Assembly: GCF_948329825.1 (NCBI RefSeq)
Contig: NZ_CAOJCM010000004.1
Location: 186,001-250,000 of the forward strand
Reading direction: 5' to 3'
DNA from: Paenibacillus sp. JJ-100
Lineage (GTDB): Bacteria; Bacillota; Bacilli; Paenibacillales; Paenibacillaceae
Length of the DNA: 64,000 nucleotides
A program made the translations under genes and the position numbers. The notes under the pieces are model-generated. The model had not been told where the DNA came from. It searched no databases and saw only the letters and a list, made by a program, of their open reading frames with translations. Numbering within the stretch: position 1 is the stretch's first letter; every line of letters starts with the position of its first letter. Shown one piece after another: positions 55,637-64,000 of the stretch.

Positions 55637-56005
55637 TTAATCCATACTTCGTTCCATTCTAACAAAAGCAATAAAGCGGCGTGCTTCTTCCTCGGTTAAT
55701 GGTTTACCATCGATCATCAAATCAAAACGCTCCAACACTTCCTTGTCTGACAATTCAAGCGCATCAACGAATTCACGCACATCTTCATCCATGACCGTAT
55801 CACTCTGCTTCGTACGTCCAATCAAATAATCTATGGACACGTCGAAGATATCAGCGAGCCGTGTTAACACCTCGAAATCCGGTTTGCGCCGGTTCTTCTC
55901 GTAGTGGGAGAGGGCCGCTCTGGTAATATGAATGGAGTTCGCAAGTTCTTCTTGAGTAAGTCCCCGCTGTTCTCTTAATTCAGCAATGCGATTTCCGTAG
56001 CTCAT
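55637..56005 (-). CDS. XRE-family regulator next to the EPS locus
   Basis: The 122-residue protein has an N-terminal HTH (MSYGNRIAELREQRGLTQEELANSIHITRAALSHYEKNRRKPDFEVLTRLADIFDVSIDYLIGR, residues 1-66) that resembles SinR and SlrR in layout. A short acidic helical C-terminal part (about 75-120) may serve dimerisation. AGGGGGAA precedes the ATG on the minus strand. It is divergent from the gene at 56337 and the EPS cluster. Two GATAC...GTATC palindromes in the shared interval are its likely sites. By analogy with SinR, it would repress exopolysaccharide genes; this is inference from position. Confidence 0.85.
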   Translation of the reverse strand: MSYGNRIAELREQRGLTQEELANSIHITRAALSHYEKNRRKPDFEVLTRLADIFDVSIDYLIGRTKQSDTVMDEDVREFVDALELSDKEVLERFDLMIDGKPLTEEEARRFIAFVRMERSMD

Positions 56006-56192
56006 ATGCTATTTCCCCCTGAACACCATCATATATATTGATAACAATTTTGAGCCAAGTAAATTTTTAATCAGGGCAAGCTTTCCTGCTAATGTACTAC
56101 GCTCATATGTCTCATATAATTCATTTGTAAATAGGTCTGTCTAAGGACATCTCAAATTGTCGTAAATCAAAAGAACCATGTCCAAATACCGC

Positions 56193-56221
56193 TTGACATG
56201 ATACGTTTTGTATCGTAAATT
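56193..56221 (+). promoter_or_regulatory. Promoter driving the gene at 56337 and possibly the EPS genes
   Basis: TTGACA (56193-56198) and TAAATT (56216-56221) with 17 bases between. A perfect palindrome fills the spacer. Confidence 0.7.
56200..56214. promoter_or_regulatory. XRE operator, site 1 (inside the promoter spacer)
   Basis: GATAC GTTTT GTATC: a perfect five-base dyad lying between the -35 and -10 boxes. A protein bound here would exclude RNA polymerase. Confidence 0.7.
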
Positions 56222-56232
56222 GAACGTATAGA

Positions 56233-56247
56233 GTTACAAAATGTATC
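56233..56247. promoter_or_regulatory. XRE operator, site 2
   Basis: GTTACAAAATGTATC is an imperfect copy of site 1 in reverse orientation with two changes. Its centre is 33 bases from that of site 1, three helical turns, so two dimers could bind on one face. Confidence 0.6.
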
Positions 56248-56336
56248 ATTTGACTATTTTAAGTATTTCCACATGGCCTGTACATCATACATATCAAAAG
56301 CAACGGCAGGCTAATCCATCCTAAAGGAATGAAAGC

Positions 56337-56774
56337 ATGAATTCAAAAAATCTTCAGGAATGGGCTGATCTGAAACTAAATGTCCATATGTACATTCAGG
56401 AGTTTCATGGAAAAATGGTAGACCGCAAAAGACGTCCCGTCTTGTTACTTGGTATGGACACACAAGCGATCACTTTCCTGAGCGACCTGAACCTGCCGGT
56501 ATTGTCAGAAATGCTATTGGGTTTAGATGTAGAAGACAGCCGCGTATGCGTCAGACTTCAGGCTAAGCTGCAATGGAAACAACCCTTTGGAGAACTAACA
56601 TTGTATCATTCGAATTTGCATATTCAGGAAGACCAGACACTATATATAACTGGACAGTTAAACAGGATGCTTACCGAGATTGAATTTGAGGCTGTTTCCC
56701 GTTTCGATTATGGGAAGGCATCAGACCCATCACACCAGTTAAAACCTTATCGTTACATTGATTTTACCGCATAA
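56337..56774 (+). CDS. Unknown protein ahead of the EPS cluster (PilZ-like pattern)
   Basis: I do not recognise this 145-residue soluble protein with confidence. The pattern of short beta strands and an RKRRPVLLLGMDTQAITFLSDLNLPVLSEMLLGLDV stretch is weakly like a PilZ domain, but the RxxxR and DxSxxG pair needed for cyclic-di-GMP binding is not clear. A closing KPYRYIDF is notable. AAAGGAATG precedes the ATG. It is the first gene behind the XRE-controlled promoter, 150 bases before the CpsB-type phosphatase gene, so a regulatory role in EPS is plausible. Confidence 0.5.
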   Translation: MNSKNLQEWADLKLNVHMYIQEFHGKMVDRKRRPVLLLGMDTQAITFLSDLNLPVLSEMLLGLDVEDSRVCVRLQAKLQWKQPFGELTLYHSNLHIQEDQTLYITGQLNRMLTEIEFEAVSRFDYGKASDPSHQLKPYRYIDFTA

Positions 56775-56927
56775 AACTCGTTTGGAGTCTTAACTTTTTC
56801 TAATCAATCATGCACTTAACGCCATTTTACTATATTTTATAACGTTATGCATTAGTTCTTTAACACCAAAAGCATTTGCACAACGAATATAGGCGTAAGG
56901 AGGATCATACATTGAGGAAGTTTGGAT

Positions 56928-57686
56928 ATGGTTGAAATGCACTGCCACATTTTATTCGGTCTGGATGATGGTCCTGTTCAAATGGAGCAGTCCGTTGCGA
57001 TGGCTGAGAAGGCGGCAGCCTCAGGAATTACCTCCATTATTGCAACTCCGCATCACCTGAACGGACGATATAACAATGAACCAAAGGTAGTCAATCAAGC
57101 TGTCCATATGCTTCGTGCAGAACTTGCTAGACGAAATATTCGTTTGCAGATTGGTCCCGGACAGGAGATCAGAGTGCACGACAGATTGATTGAAGACTTG
57201 TATGCAGGGAAATGCTGCACACTTGCCGGTAGTCGTTACATGTTGCTGGAGCTGCCCTTTGGTCATATTCCCTCACAGTTCCCGGGAATACTGCATGAAC
57301 TGCGAATCGCGGGAATTACCCCTATTATTGCTCATCCGGAACGCAACCTTGTTATTTTGAAAAAACCGTTGCTGTTGACCGATTACTTGAGACAAGGTGG
57401 ACTATGCCAGCTTACGGCCGAATCTTTCACTGGGCTTTTCGGGCGAAAAGTTCAGAAATGGTGTTTTCATTTTTGCAAAGAAAATGGGTTTCATTTCATT
57501 TCATCAGATGCGCATGATACTTGCAAACGGACATTCAAGCTGAACACAGTTTATCCTCTGCTTGAAAGACGTTTAGGTCGTTATTATATTCAGCGATGGC
57601 AAGAGAATGCACGATCAATATGGAACAACCAACGTGTTAGGGCTGAAACACCAGCGAAGAAAAAGCGAAGCTTTTTGTTCTGGTAA
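56928..57686 (+). CDS. Tyrosine-protein phosphatase, CpsB/YwqE type (PHP)
   Basis: The 252-residue PHP-domain phosphatase removes phosphate from the tyrosines of the BY-kinase encoded two genes on. Metal ligands are in the opening VEMHCHILFGLDDGP, IIATPHHLNGRY (about 40-51), GQEIRVH, IIAHPERN (about 135) and FISSDAHD (about 200). It belongs to the manganese-dependent CpsB/CapC class. I prefer ATG 56928, with GAGGAAG seven bases upstream; TTG 56922 touches that site. It begins the standard EPS control set of phosphatase, chain-length protein and kinase. Confidence 0.87.
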   Translation: MVEMHCHILFGLDDGPVQMEQSVAMAEKAAASGITSIIATPHHLNGRYNNEPKVVNQAVHMLRAELARRNIRLQIGPGQEIRVHDRLIEDLYAGKCCTLAGSRYMLLELPFGHIPSQFPGILHELRIAGITPIIAHPERNLVILKKPLLLTDYLRQGGLCQLTAESFTGLFGRKVQKWCFHFCKENGFHFISSDAHDTCKRTFKLNTVYPLLERRLGRYYIQRWQENARSIWNNQRVRAETPAKKKRSFLFW

Positions 57687-57753
57687 GCAGCTATGGATGT
57701 ACTAAAGATATGTTCACATTATCCTTGTTGATTGGAATGGGAGGAGTACTGAA

Positions 57754-58503
57754 ATGGAACTGAAAGAGTATATACACATTTTACGTAAACGAATATGGAT
57801 CATCTTTGCTTTCGTAGCTGTCGCTTGCATTGGTGCAGGAGTCAAAAACTATTTCTTCACAGTACCGATCTATGAAGCTAGCGCGAAATTAATCATCAAC
57901 CAGACATATAATGCTCAAGGTGTTCCGAGTCTGGATATTGGAACCATTCAGACGAATATTAAAGTGATCAACTCTTATATGGAGATTATTAAATCTTCTG
58001 CGATTCTTGACAAAGTGGCAACTACATACCCCGATCTTGGCATGACCGGTAATCAATTAGGGCAAAACCTTCGTGTTTCCACTGCCAATGAGTCCCAGGT
58101 TATGAGTCTGACCGCTATGGGGCTATCATCCGAAAAAGCGGCGAAAACCGTAAATGCAGTAGCGAAAGTGTTCAAATCCCAAATCCCCGTAATTATGAAA
58201 GTAGACAACGTTACGATCCTGAGTGAAGCGAAACCTACGGATTCCTCCAATCCTGTTAACGTCAATCCCATCATTAATCTTTTAATTAGTTTTATTGTCG
58301 GTCTCCTGCTTGCAGTGGGCTTTGTATTCCTACTGGAATATCTGGATGACACCTTAAAAACGGAAGATGAATTGGAAAAAGAACTGAATCTTCCTGCACT
58401 TGCGGTCATCTCCAAGGTTAGAAAAGACGAAAGCCGTTTATCCAAACAGTCTTCCATATCCAAACAGGTAGGTGATGGACAATATGTCACGATTAACCAA
58501 TGA
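57754..58503 (+). CDS. Chain-length / kinase-activator protein (Wzz, YveK/CapA type)
   Basis: The 249-residue membrane protein has spans at about residues 17-37 and 172-192 with an extracellular Wzz domain between (YEASAKLIINQTYNAQGVPSLDIGTIQTNIKVINSYMEIIKS). The cytosolic C-terminal tail (EYLDDTLKTEDELEKELNLPALAVISKVRKDE) is the part that docks and activates the separate BY-kinase. GGGAGGAG precedes the ATG. Its last 20 bases overlap the kinase gene, so the pair is made together. It controls polymer length in EPS export. Confidence 0.9.
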   Translation: MELKEYIHILRKRIWIIFAFVAVACIGAGVKNYFFTVPIYEASAKLIINQTYNAQGVPSLDIGTIQTNIKVINSYMEIIKSSAILDKVATTYPDLGMTGNQLGQNLRVSTANESQVMSLTAMGLSSEKAAKTVNAVAKVFKSQIPVIMKVDNVTILSEAKPTDSSNPVNVNPIINLLISFIVGLLLAVGFVFLLEYLDDTLKTEDELEKELNLPALAVISKVRKDESRLSKQSSISKQVGDGQYVTINQ

Positions 58504-59167
58504 ACGAGTGGGCCTAGTCACGATGGCTAATCCCAGATCTACATCCTCGGAAGCCTATCGAAAGTTAAGAACTAATATTCAGTTTTCATCTATAGACAGT
58601 CAGATTCAAACCATCATGATTGCTTCGGCCTCATCAGGCGAGGGGAAAACGACGACGATTGGCAACCTGGCAGTCACCTATGCGCAGGAAGGGAAAAAGG
58701 TTCTGCTTATGGATACGGATCTGCGTAAACCGGCAGTCCACCTGATGTTTAATGTGCCTAACCACGTGGGGCTGACCAGTGTGTTATCGAGTCAATATCA
58801 AGTGAAAGAAGTGCTTCGAGAAACCGGTGTAGAAGGTCTTCATGTGTTATCATCCGGACCTATTCCGCCTAATCCTTCAGAGATGATCGGTTCTCGCAAA
58901 ATGACGGCACTGCTTGAGAATTTGAAGGAAGAGTACGATGTTATTTTGTTTGATACCCCGCCAGTTCTGAACGTGACAGATGCATTAATTATCAGTTCAT
59001 TATGTGATGGTGTCATTCTTGTGGTGAATGCAGGCAAGGTGAAGAAGGATCTGGTCAAAAAGGCAAAAGCCCATCTTGAACATGTGAATGCACGTATTCT
59101 GGGTGCGGTGCTGAACAATGTGCAGGTCCCCAAGAGACGTAATAACGGTTATGGGGAACAGGGATAA
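58484..59167 (+). CDS. BY-kinase, CpsD/CapB type
   Basis: The 227-residue tyrosine kinase carries Walker A (ASASSGEGKTTT, about residues 46-58), the Walker A' motif LLMDTDLRKPAVH and Walker B VILFDTPPV. It works with the Wzz-type partner to regulate EPS assembly. The C-terminal tail (VPKRRNNGYGEQG) has only one tyrosine, while many BY-kinases end in a cluster of several. ATG 58484 has AGGTGAT seven bases upstream; a longer GTG start at 58472 lies on that site. It overlaps the preceding gene by 20 bases. Confidence 0.9.
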   Translation: MSRLTNERVGLVTMANPRSTSSEAYRKLRTNIQFSSIDSQIQTIMIASASSGEGKTTTIGNLAVTYAQEGKKVLLMDTDLRKPAVHLMFNVPNHVGLTSVLSSQYQVKEVLRETGVEGLHVLSSGPIPPNPSEMIGSRKMTALLENLKEEYDVILFDTPPVLNVTDALIISSLCDGVILVVNAGKVKKDLVKKAKAHLEHVNARILGAVLNNVQVPKRRNNGYGEQG

Positions 59168-59378
59168 CCGACGTAATACATCTTTACATTTCTATATCAG
59201 CTTAAAAGGTCATGTCTACTATACCTCTATCAAGGTAGGCACTCGGTCACACTGTGGGTTGTGAACCTTAGACGTGTATCGTCAGGGGTGTGATGTGAGG
59301 AGGGGTTCAATGCCCTAGTATGAATGATTTTTTTCATGTTTTCATTGCTAAATAAAAAATATGGATAGGGTGATATCT

Positions 59379-60287
59379 ATGACAAAGGTGAGAAAAGCGA
59401 TTATCCCCGCTGCTGGATTGGGAACCCGATTTTTACCTGCTACTAAAGCAATGCCTAAGGAAATGCTCCCTATTGTGGACAAACCGACTATCCAGTACAT
59501 CGTTGAAGAGGCGGTTGCTTCCGGTATTGAGGACATCATTATCGTTACCGGTAAAGGGAAACGTGCCATTGAGGATCATTTTGACAGTGCGTTTGAACTG
59601 GAGCATAACCTGCTAGAGAAAGGAAAGCTCAGTTTACTGGAAGAAGTACGGAAGTCCTCGAACGTGGATATTCATTACATAAGACAGAAAGAAGCACTTG
59701 GACTTGGGCATGCTGTCTGGTGTGCTAGGAACTTCATAGGCAATGAACCCTTTGCGGTACTGCTTGGCGATGATATTGTTGTTTCGGAAGTACCGTGCTT
59801 GAGACAACTTATCGAGCAGTATGAAAGGGTACAACAGTCTGTACTTGGAGTGAAAACTGTAAGTCCGAGTGAAACATACCGCTATGGAATTATTGATCCG
59901 TTGCATACGGATGGACGCTTATCTTCGGTCAGAAGTATGGTTGAAAAGCCTCCTCTAGGTTCAGCACCTTCGAACCTGGCGATCATGGGACGATACATTT
60001 TGACACCGAAAATTTTTGAATATCTGGAAGAGCAAAATGTAGGTGCAGGCGGTGAAATTCAGCTCACAGATGCGCTACAAAAGCTGAATCATGATGAAGG
60101 CATCAGTGCCTACGATTTTGAAGGCTCCAGGTTCGATGTAGGGGAGAAGCTGGGTTACATTCTCACGACATTGGATTTTGCTCTCAAAAATAAAGAGCTG
60201 CGTGCACCTGTGCTGATGGCAATAGAAGAGATTTTAATGAAAGAACAAATGAATCAAATCCTTGTAGCTGGAGGGGATAGTCTGTGA
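59379..60287 (+). CDS. galU: UTP-glucose-1-phosphate uridylyltransferase
   Basis: The 302-residue enzyme makes UDP-glucose from UTP and glucose-1-phosphate. It shows the nucleotide-binding start [31 protein letters not shown], the [15 protein letters not shown] block and the Asp of LLGDDIV (metal site, near 130). VEKPP and [14 protein letters not shown] are also present. AGGGTGATATC precedes ATG 59379. It supplies UDP-glucose, the precursor for UDP-glucuronate and, through the enzyme at 60985, UDP-xylose. It is coupled to the next gene by a four-base overlap. Confidence 0.94.
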   Translation: MTKVRKAIIPAAGLGTRFLPATKAMPKEMLPIVDKPTIQYIVEEAVASGIEDIIIVTGKGKRAIEDHFDSAFELEHNLLEKGKLSLLEEVRKSSNVDIHYIRQKEALGLGHAVWCARNFIGNEPFAVLLGDDIVVSEVPCLRQLIEQYERVQQSVLGVKTVSPSETYRYGIIDPLHTDGRLSSVRSMVEKPPLGSAPSNLAIMGRYILTPKIFEYLEEQNVGAGGEIQLTDALQKLNHDEGISAYDFEGSRFDVGEKLGYILTTLDFALKNKELRAPVLMAIEEILMKEQMNQILVAGGDSL

Positions 60288-60952
60288 ATCTATCAGAACC
60301 GGAATACTTTGGGAGTGGGGAATCCCTGGTCAAAGACGGCAATGCCGTAGTGCTCGAGCAGCCATACTCACAACGTGTTGGCGGGTACGCGGATGTAATA
60401 AAACCATTTGCCGACTTTGTCATTGCCATTCTGTTACTGCTGATCACATTACCGGTTATGCTGGTTTCGGCTATATTGATTAAACTGGATTCGAAGGGAC
60501 CTGTCATCTTTAAGCAGGAACGATACGGAAAGAACGGAGTTAAATTTAACATTTATAAATTCAGAACAATGCGTACAGATGCTCCCCAATACGGACTCTC
60601 TCCAACGACGAGCCATGACCCAAGGATTACACGACTGGGCAGAATACTGCGTAAGACGAGTCTGGATGAACTTCCGCAGTTGCTTAACATTATTAAGGGC
60701 GATATGAGTTTTATCGGACCAAGACCTGAGATGAAACGAATCGTAGAGGAATGTTATACCGATCTGGAGCGCAGGCGTTTTCTCGTTAAACCAGGAATTA
60801 CAGGATTATGGCAGGTGAGTGAGGCTCGCAAAGAGCCGATCCATCATAATCTGCAGTATGACTTCCATTATATAGCGAATGTATCACTGAAAATGGACAT
60901 CACCATCATATTTAAAACGATCGGTGTAATGATTAAAAGCAATACCTTCTAA
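60284..60952 (+). CDS. Priming sugar transferase (undecaprenyl-phosphate, EpsL/WcaJ-like)
   Basis: The 222-residue protein is a short-form polyisoprenyl-phosphate hexose-1-phosphate transferase. It has one membrane helix (about residues 38-62) and the catalytic domain with [59 protein letters not shown] and [11 protein letters not shown]. It loads the first sugar phosphate on undecaprenyl phosphate on the inner face of the membrane, starting EPS repeat-unit assembly. It begins with GTG in a four-base overlap with galU. Confidence 0.92.
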   Translation: MNLSEPEYFGSGESLVKDGNAVVLEQPYSQRVGGYADVIKPFADFVIAILLLLITLPVMLVSAILIKLDSKGPVIFKQERYGKNGVKFNIYKFRTMRTDAPQYGLSPTTSHDPRITRLGRILRKTSLDELPQLLNIIKGDMSFIGPRPEMKRIVEECYTDLERRRFLVKPGITGLWQVSEARKEPIHHNLQYDFHYIANVSLKMDITIIFKTIGVMIKSNTF

Positions 60953-60984
60953 ACATTTTTGATAATGATGTGGAGTGTGATGTA

Positions 60985-61953
60985 ATGAAACATATTGTAG
61001 TAACAGGTGCAGCCGGATTTCTAGGTTCTCATCTCGTACAGTCGTTGATTAGTCAAGGACATCGGGTGACTGGGATCGATAATCTTTCAACGGGTGTGAT
61101 CCGTAATCTGGCAGAGGTCATCCAGAATCCTTTATTTGTGTTTCATGAGACTGATGTTACACATTCCGATGTAATGGATATTTTCAGTGATCAGCAAGTA
61201 GATGAAGTGTATCATCTGGCATCGCCTGCATCGCCTAAGTTTTATCAAGCGGATGCCCTCGGAACCATATGGGTGAACACGCGAGGAACTTATCATATGC
61301 TGGAGCTGGCCCGGCTCAAAGGAGCGAAGTTCCTGTATTCTAGTACGAGTGAAGCTTATGGAGACCCCGAGATTCATCCACAACCTGAAAGTTATCGGGG
61401 CAATGTGAATACATGGGGACCAAGAGCTTGTTATGACGAAGCCAAGCGCCTAGGCGAAGTTTTCTGTTATGAATACTACACGAAACAACGTGTTTCCGTG
61501 AAAGTTGCGCGTATTTTTAACACATATTCCTCCGGACTACGTAATGATGACGGCCGTGTAATCTCTAATTTTGTCACGCAAGCACTGACGGGTCAGGATA
61601 TTACAGTATACGGAGATGGGTCACAGACACGTTCCTTCTGTTATGTAGATGATAACATCCGAGGGTTACAGGCCTTCATGGCTGAAGACCGGGCGGACGG
61701 AGAGATTATCAATATTGGCAATCCTACAGAATACAGCATTCTTAAGGTAGCCCATCTGGTAAAACAATTGACACAATCGGAGAGTCAGATTGTATTCCTG
61801 CCATTACCAGCAGACGATCCAAAGGTCAGACGACCAGTGATTGATAAAGCCCGTGAAATATTAAACTGGGAACCCGAGATTGGTCTGGAAGAGGGATTAA
61901 CACGTACGATCGAACATTATCGAGAAATGTTACAGATGCAGGAAACCTCCTAA
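60985..61953 (+). CDS. NAD-dependent sugar epimerase/decarboxylase (UDP-glucuronate decarboxylase-like)
   Basis: The 322-residue extended SDR enzyme has the NAD motif GAAGFLGSH (residues 8-16) and an active-site Tyr150/Lys154 in GPRACYDEAKR. That sequence is the mark of UDP-glucuronate decarboxylase (UDP-xylose synthase) rather than of a 4-epimerase. Other typical blocks are VYHLASPASPKFYQADALGTIWVNTRGTYHMLELA and SQTRSFCYVDDNIRGL. It would give UDP-xylose for the EPS. A UDP-glucose dehydrogenase, needed to supply its substrate, is not in the window. ATG 60985 is used, with weak GTGTGATG upstream. Confidence 0.88.
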   Translation: MKHIVVTGAAGFLGSHLVQSLISQGHRVTGIDNLSTGVIRNLAEVIQNPLFVFHETDVTHSDVMDIFSDQQVDEVYHLASPASPKFYQADALGTIWVNTRGTYHMLELARLKGAKFLYSSTSEAYGDPEIHPQPESYRGNVNTWGPRACYDEAKRLGEVFCYEYYTKQRVSVKVARIFNTYSSGLRNDDGRVISNFVTQALTGQDITVYGDGSQTRSFCYVDDNIRGLQAFMAEDRADGEIINIGNPTEYSILKVAHLVKQLTQSESQIVFLPLPADDPKVRRPVIDKAREILNWEPEIGLEEGLTRTIEHYREMLQMQETS

Positions 61954-61984
61954 CAAGGAAGCTGAATAAAGCGAGTTGAGATGT

Positions 61985-63178
61985 ATGCAAACCATATTGA
62001 TTGCTCACAGTTTATATCCACCCCATGTGATCGGGGGGGCTGAGATATCCACCCAGATTCTCGCCCAGACGCTGGAGCCTAGTTATGACGTTAAAGTCAT
62101 TACCGTAGGTGGTCATAAGGAGGGGGATGTCCAGACAGATACGGTGAACGGGATCGAAATCTCTCGGCTGCCATTTAACAATCGGTACTGGATTGGTGAC
62201 ACTACAAGGCAGACCAGCACCTCTGACAAAGTATTATGGCGGATTCAGGATATTTTTAATGCGAGGCAGTATCGGCATATTAAACAATTTCTGATGGTGC
62301 AACGTCCGGCCCTGATTCACACTCAGAATATTCCAGGCTTAAGTCTGGCCATCTGGAAAGCAGCATTTGAACTGAATATTCCGGTTGTGCACACGCTGCG
62401 TGATTTCTCATTGATTGAACCTATTGCCATTACGGCCTATTCCAAATTTTACAGACAGATCTCGAAATACTATAGCCGCAGAGTGTCATCGGTAATTGGC
62501 ATATCTGAGCATGTGCTGAAGAAACACACCGATCTGGGATTCTTTGAGCATGCCTCCAAACATATCATTCATAACATTGTTGAACGTGATGATCCCGTCC
62601 AGCATTTTGATACGGATAAAAGAGTTCGTCATCATCAGCCGCTGCACATTGGATATTTTGGACAACTTACTGAAGTAAAAGGAGTTCATTATTTGATTGA
62701 GGCAGTTAAACAGCTGGATGAGCAGATCGTGAGGAAACTGTACATTCACGGAGATGGCCCTCTGCTCCATTCATTACAAGAGCTTGCAGAATCGGATTCT
62801 CGAATCATCTTCGTAGGCAAAATCGATAAAAAAGAAATCAACTCACAGATGAAAAAGATGGATCTCACGATTGTACCGTCCACATGGGATGAACCTTTTG
62901 GAAGAGTTATCATTGAATCGTATCAAGCAGGTACACCTGTCTATGCTTCAAAGGTTGGAGGGATCCCCGAGATTCTACTAGATGCGGAGACCTTCTCTTT
63001 TACTGCTCATCGTGCCGATGCAATTCGTGAATCCATTCTCCATTACTACGGACTGTCTGAAGCTAAAAAAAATGAACTAATGCTTCAATGCTGCGAGCAC
63101 AGCTTATCCTTTAATGAAGATTATCTTCTCACTAGGCATGCCATCATTTACGAGAAGTTAATTGGAGGGGGACGCTAA
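61985..63178 (+). CDS. Glycosyltransferase, family 4
   Basis: The 397-residue GT-B enzyme has the GT4 N-terminal motif LIAHSLYPPHVIGGAEISTQILAQTL and the donor-binding C-terminal domain HIGYFGQLTEVKGVHYLIEAVKQL (about 215-240). The signature VPSTWDEPFGRVIIESYQAGTPVYASKVGGIPEIL (about 297-330) supplies the Glu that binds the nucleotide sugar. It adds one sugar in EPS repeat-unit assembly; donor and linkage cannot be told. The ATG at 61985 and a TTG at 61976 are both possible starts, neither with a strong ribosome site. Confidence 0.9.
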   Translation: MQTILIAHSLYPPHVIGGAEISTQILAQTLEPSYDVKVITVGGHKEGDVQTDTVNGIEISRLPFNNRYWIGDTTRQTSTSDKVLWRIQDIFNARQYRHIKQFLMVQRPALIHTQNIPGLSLAIWKAAFELNIPVVHTLRDFSLIEPIAITAYSKFYRQISKYYSRRVSSVIGISEHVLKKHTDLGFFEHASKHIIHNIVERDDPVQHFDTDKRVRHHQPLHIGYFGQLTEVKGVHYLIEAVKQLDEQIVRKLYIHGDGPLLHSLQELAESDSRIIFVGKIDKKEINSQMKKMDLTIVPSTWDEPFGRVIIESYQAGTPVYASKVGGIPEILLDAETFSFTAHRADAIRESILHYYGLSEAKKNELMLQCCEHSLSFNEDYLLTRHAIIYEKLIGGGR

Positions 63179-63179
63179 T

Positions 63180-64000
63180 ATGTACATGACTTCTCTGAAC
63201 GTCAAATCTCAATCTTTAGTTCAAGCGAGATCTGATGCACCTTCATCGGTAATGATGATATTGATTCATTTTCTGCTTCTCTATCTATCCATTTATGGCT
63301 TGGTCTCGATCTACGTGGATAATATTGTGATTCGTTCATTGAAGGACGCAGGCATGTTGCTGCTTGCGCTATATACACTTGCCCGAGTATATCGTCAGCA
63401 GGTTCAATTTTTGAATCTCTTTCTGTTTATTCTAGCTTCCCTTGTCGTGTTGGGATCGTTAAATGTACTGGTCGGTTCCAGCGTAGTGACTTTAATCTAT
63501 GGAATTAAGATCACACTTTTACCGCTGGTAATGTTGTTTGCAGGCATGTTTATGGCCGAGCATGGTGGAATATACGCATTTGCCAGAACCAATCTGGTTA
63601 TTTTTATTATGCTCATTGCAGGATGGTGTGCCCAATATGCGCTGGGTATAGAAAAATTAATCACTATGGGATTCGTATACGGAGTAAACATCAAAAACTA
63701 TCTTGAAGGTGTGCCGCGTTTATCTTCAATTACGTATTCACCGGATGGTTATGCGTATGCATTGCTCATGACAGGCATTCTTGCTGAACAAACGAAGATG
63801 GCAGTGAAACATCGAAGCTTTCGCCTCGTGATTCAACTACTGACGATTAGCTTTTTGCTATTATCAACGATTCGATCAGCACTGTTACTCTGGTTGGTAT
63901 ATCAGGTGGTTCTGTTTTTGCTGAACATTCGCAAATACAATAAAAAGAATATTTTAGTTCTGGCGATGGTATTTATGACGCTGCCTGTGGTTGTATTTTT
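63180..64000 (+). CDS. O-antigen ligase/polymerase-like membrane protein (partial)
   Basis: An open frame runs from ATG 63180 to the window end (273 codons, C-terminus missing). It shows at least six hydrophobic segments (about residues 20-41, 52-66, 79-102, 106-123, 132-152 and 222-243). A periplasmic stretch reads YLEGVPRLSSITYSPDGYAYALL, with RS...RSALLLWLVYQ further on, in the manner of Wzy/O-antigen ligase proteins. It would polymerise EPS repeat units outside the membrane. GGAGGGGG lies six bases before the ATG, and the start follows the glycosyltransferase stop directly. Confidence 0.75.
   Translation, partial: MYMTSLNVKSQSLVQARSDAPSSVMMILIHFLLLYLSIYGLVSIYVDNIVIRSLKDAGMLLLALYTLARVYRQQVQFLNLFLFILASLVVLGSLNVLVGSSVVTLIYGIKITLLPLVMLFAGMFMAEHGGIYAFARTNLVIFIMLIAGWCAQYALGIEKLITMGFVYGVNIKNYLEGVPRLSSITYSPDGYAYALLMTGILAEQTKMAVKHRSFRLVIQLLTISFLLLSTIRSALLLWLVYQVVLFLLNIRKYNKKNILVLAMVFMTLPVVVF

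Overview
The window reads as chromosomal DNA of a spore-former-type Firmicute, most likely a Paenibacillus. The grounds are strong AGGAGG-type ribosome sites with some TTG/GTG starts, a T-box leader on proS, a CIRCE site, a DUF4127 protein, PBSX-type (Xkd) phage-tail proteins and a Bacillales-style EPS cluster. Genus assignment is inference; no rRNA or tRNA genes were seen.

Layout. 0-3.4 kb: an exonuclease on the minus strand, then a T-box-controlled prolyl-tRNA synthetase. 3.6-5.4 kb: a prophage-style control module, a minus-strand repressor (XRE) with an ImmA-type protease, and a plus-strand ArpU-type late regulator. 5.5-13.2 kb: ordinary chromosomal genes, namely a cytosolic two-component system, an FMN reductase, two VOC proteins, an unrecognised helical protein and a DUF4127 protein. 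13.2-14.9 kb: a small AT-rich cassette (DUF3238-like protein plus a membrane protein) between two 189-bp direct repeats; a third, diverged copy of the repeat lies before the DUF4127 gene.

15.2-29.2 kb: a complete contractile tail module without any head, portal, terminase or integrase gene. It carries tail terminator, sheath, tube, chaperone with a -1 frameshift, tape measure, LysM and hub proteins, baseplate, fibre, holin and GH25 endolysin. This is best read as an R-type phage-tail-like bacteriocin (tailocin). Its probable regulators sit 10 kb upstream, so the element appears split by host genes.

29.9-50 kb: a peptide ABC transporter without ATPases, htpG behind a CIRCE operator, a dGTPase, an LLM flavoprotein, a chemotaxis receptor, an RNA/DNA methylase, a D-2-hydroxyacid dehydrogenase, an RNA 2',3'-cyclic phosphodiesterase, a SleB-type hydrolase, a diacylglycerol glucosyltransferase-like protein, and a TetR/YhgE pair in which both genes carry the same TGACCA-N11-TGGTCA operator.

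50.5-64 kb: a large glutamate synthase subunit standing alone, a small unannotated ORF, an XRE regulator with palindromic sites inside a divergent promoter, then an exopolysaccharide cluster. That cluster holds the CpsB phosphatase, chain-length protein, BY-kinase, GalU, priming transferase, UDP-glucuronate decarboxylase-like enzyme, GT4 and a polymerase cut by the window end. The operator placement suggests this XRE protein represses entry into the EPS operon.
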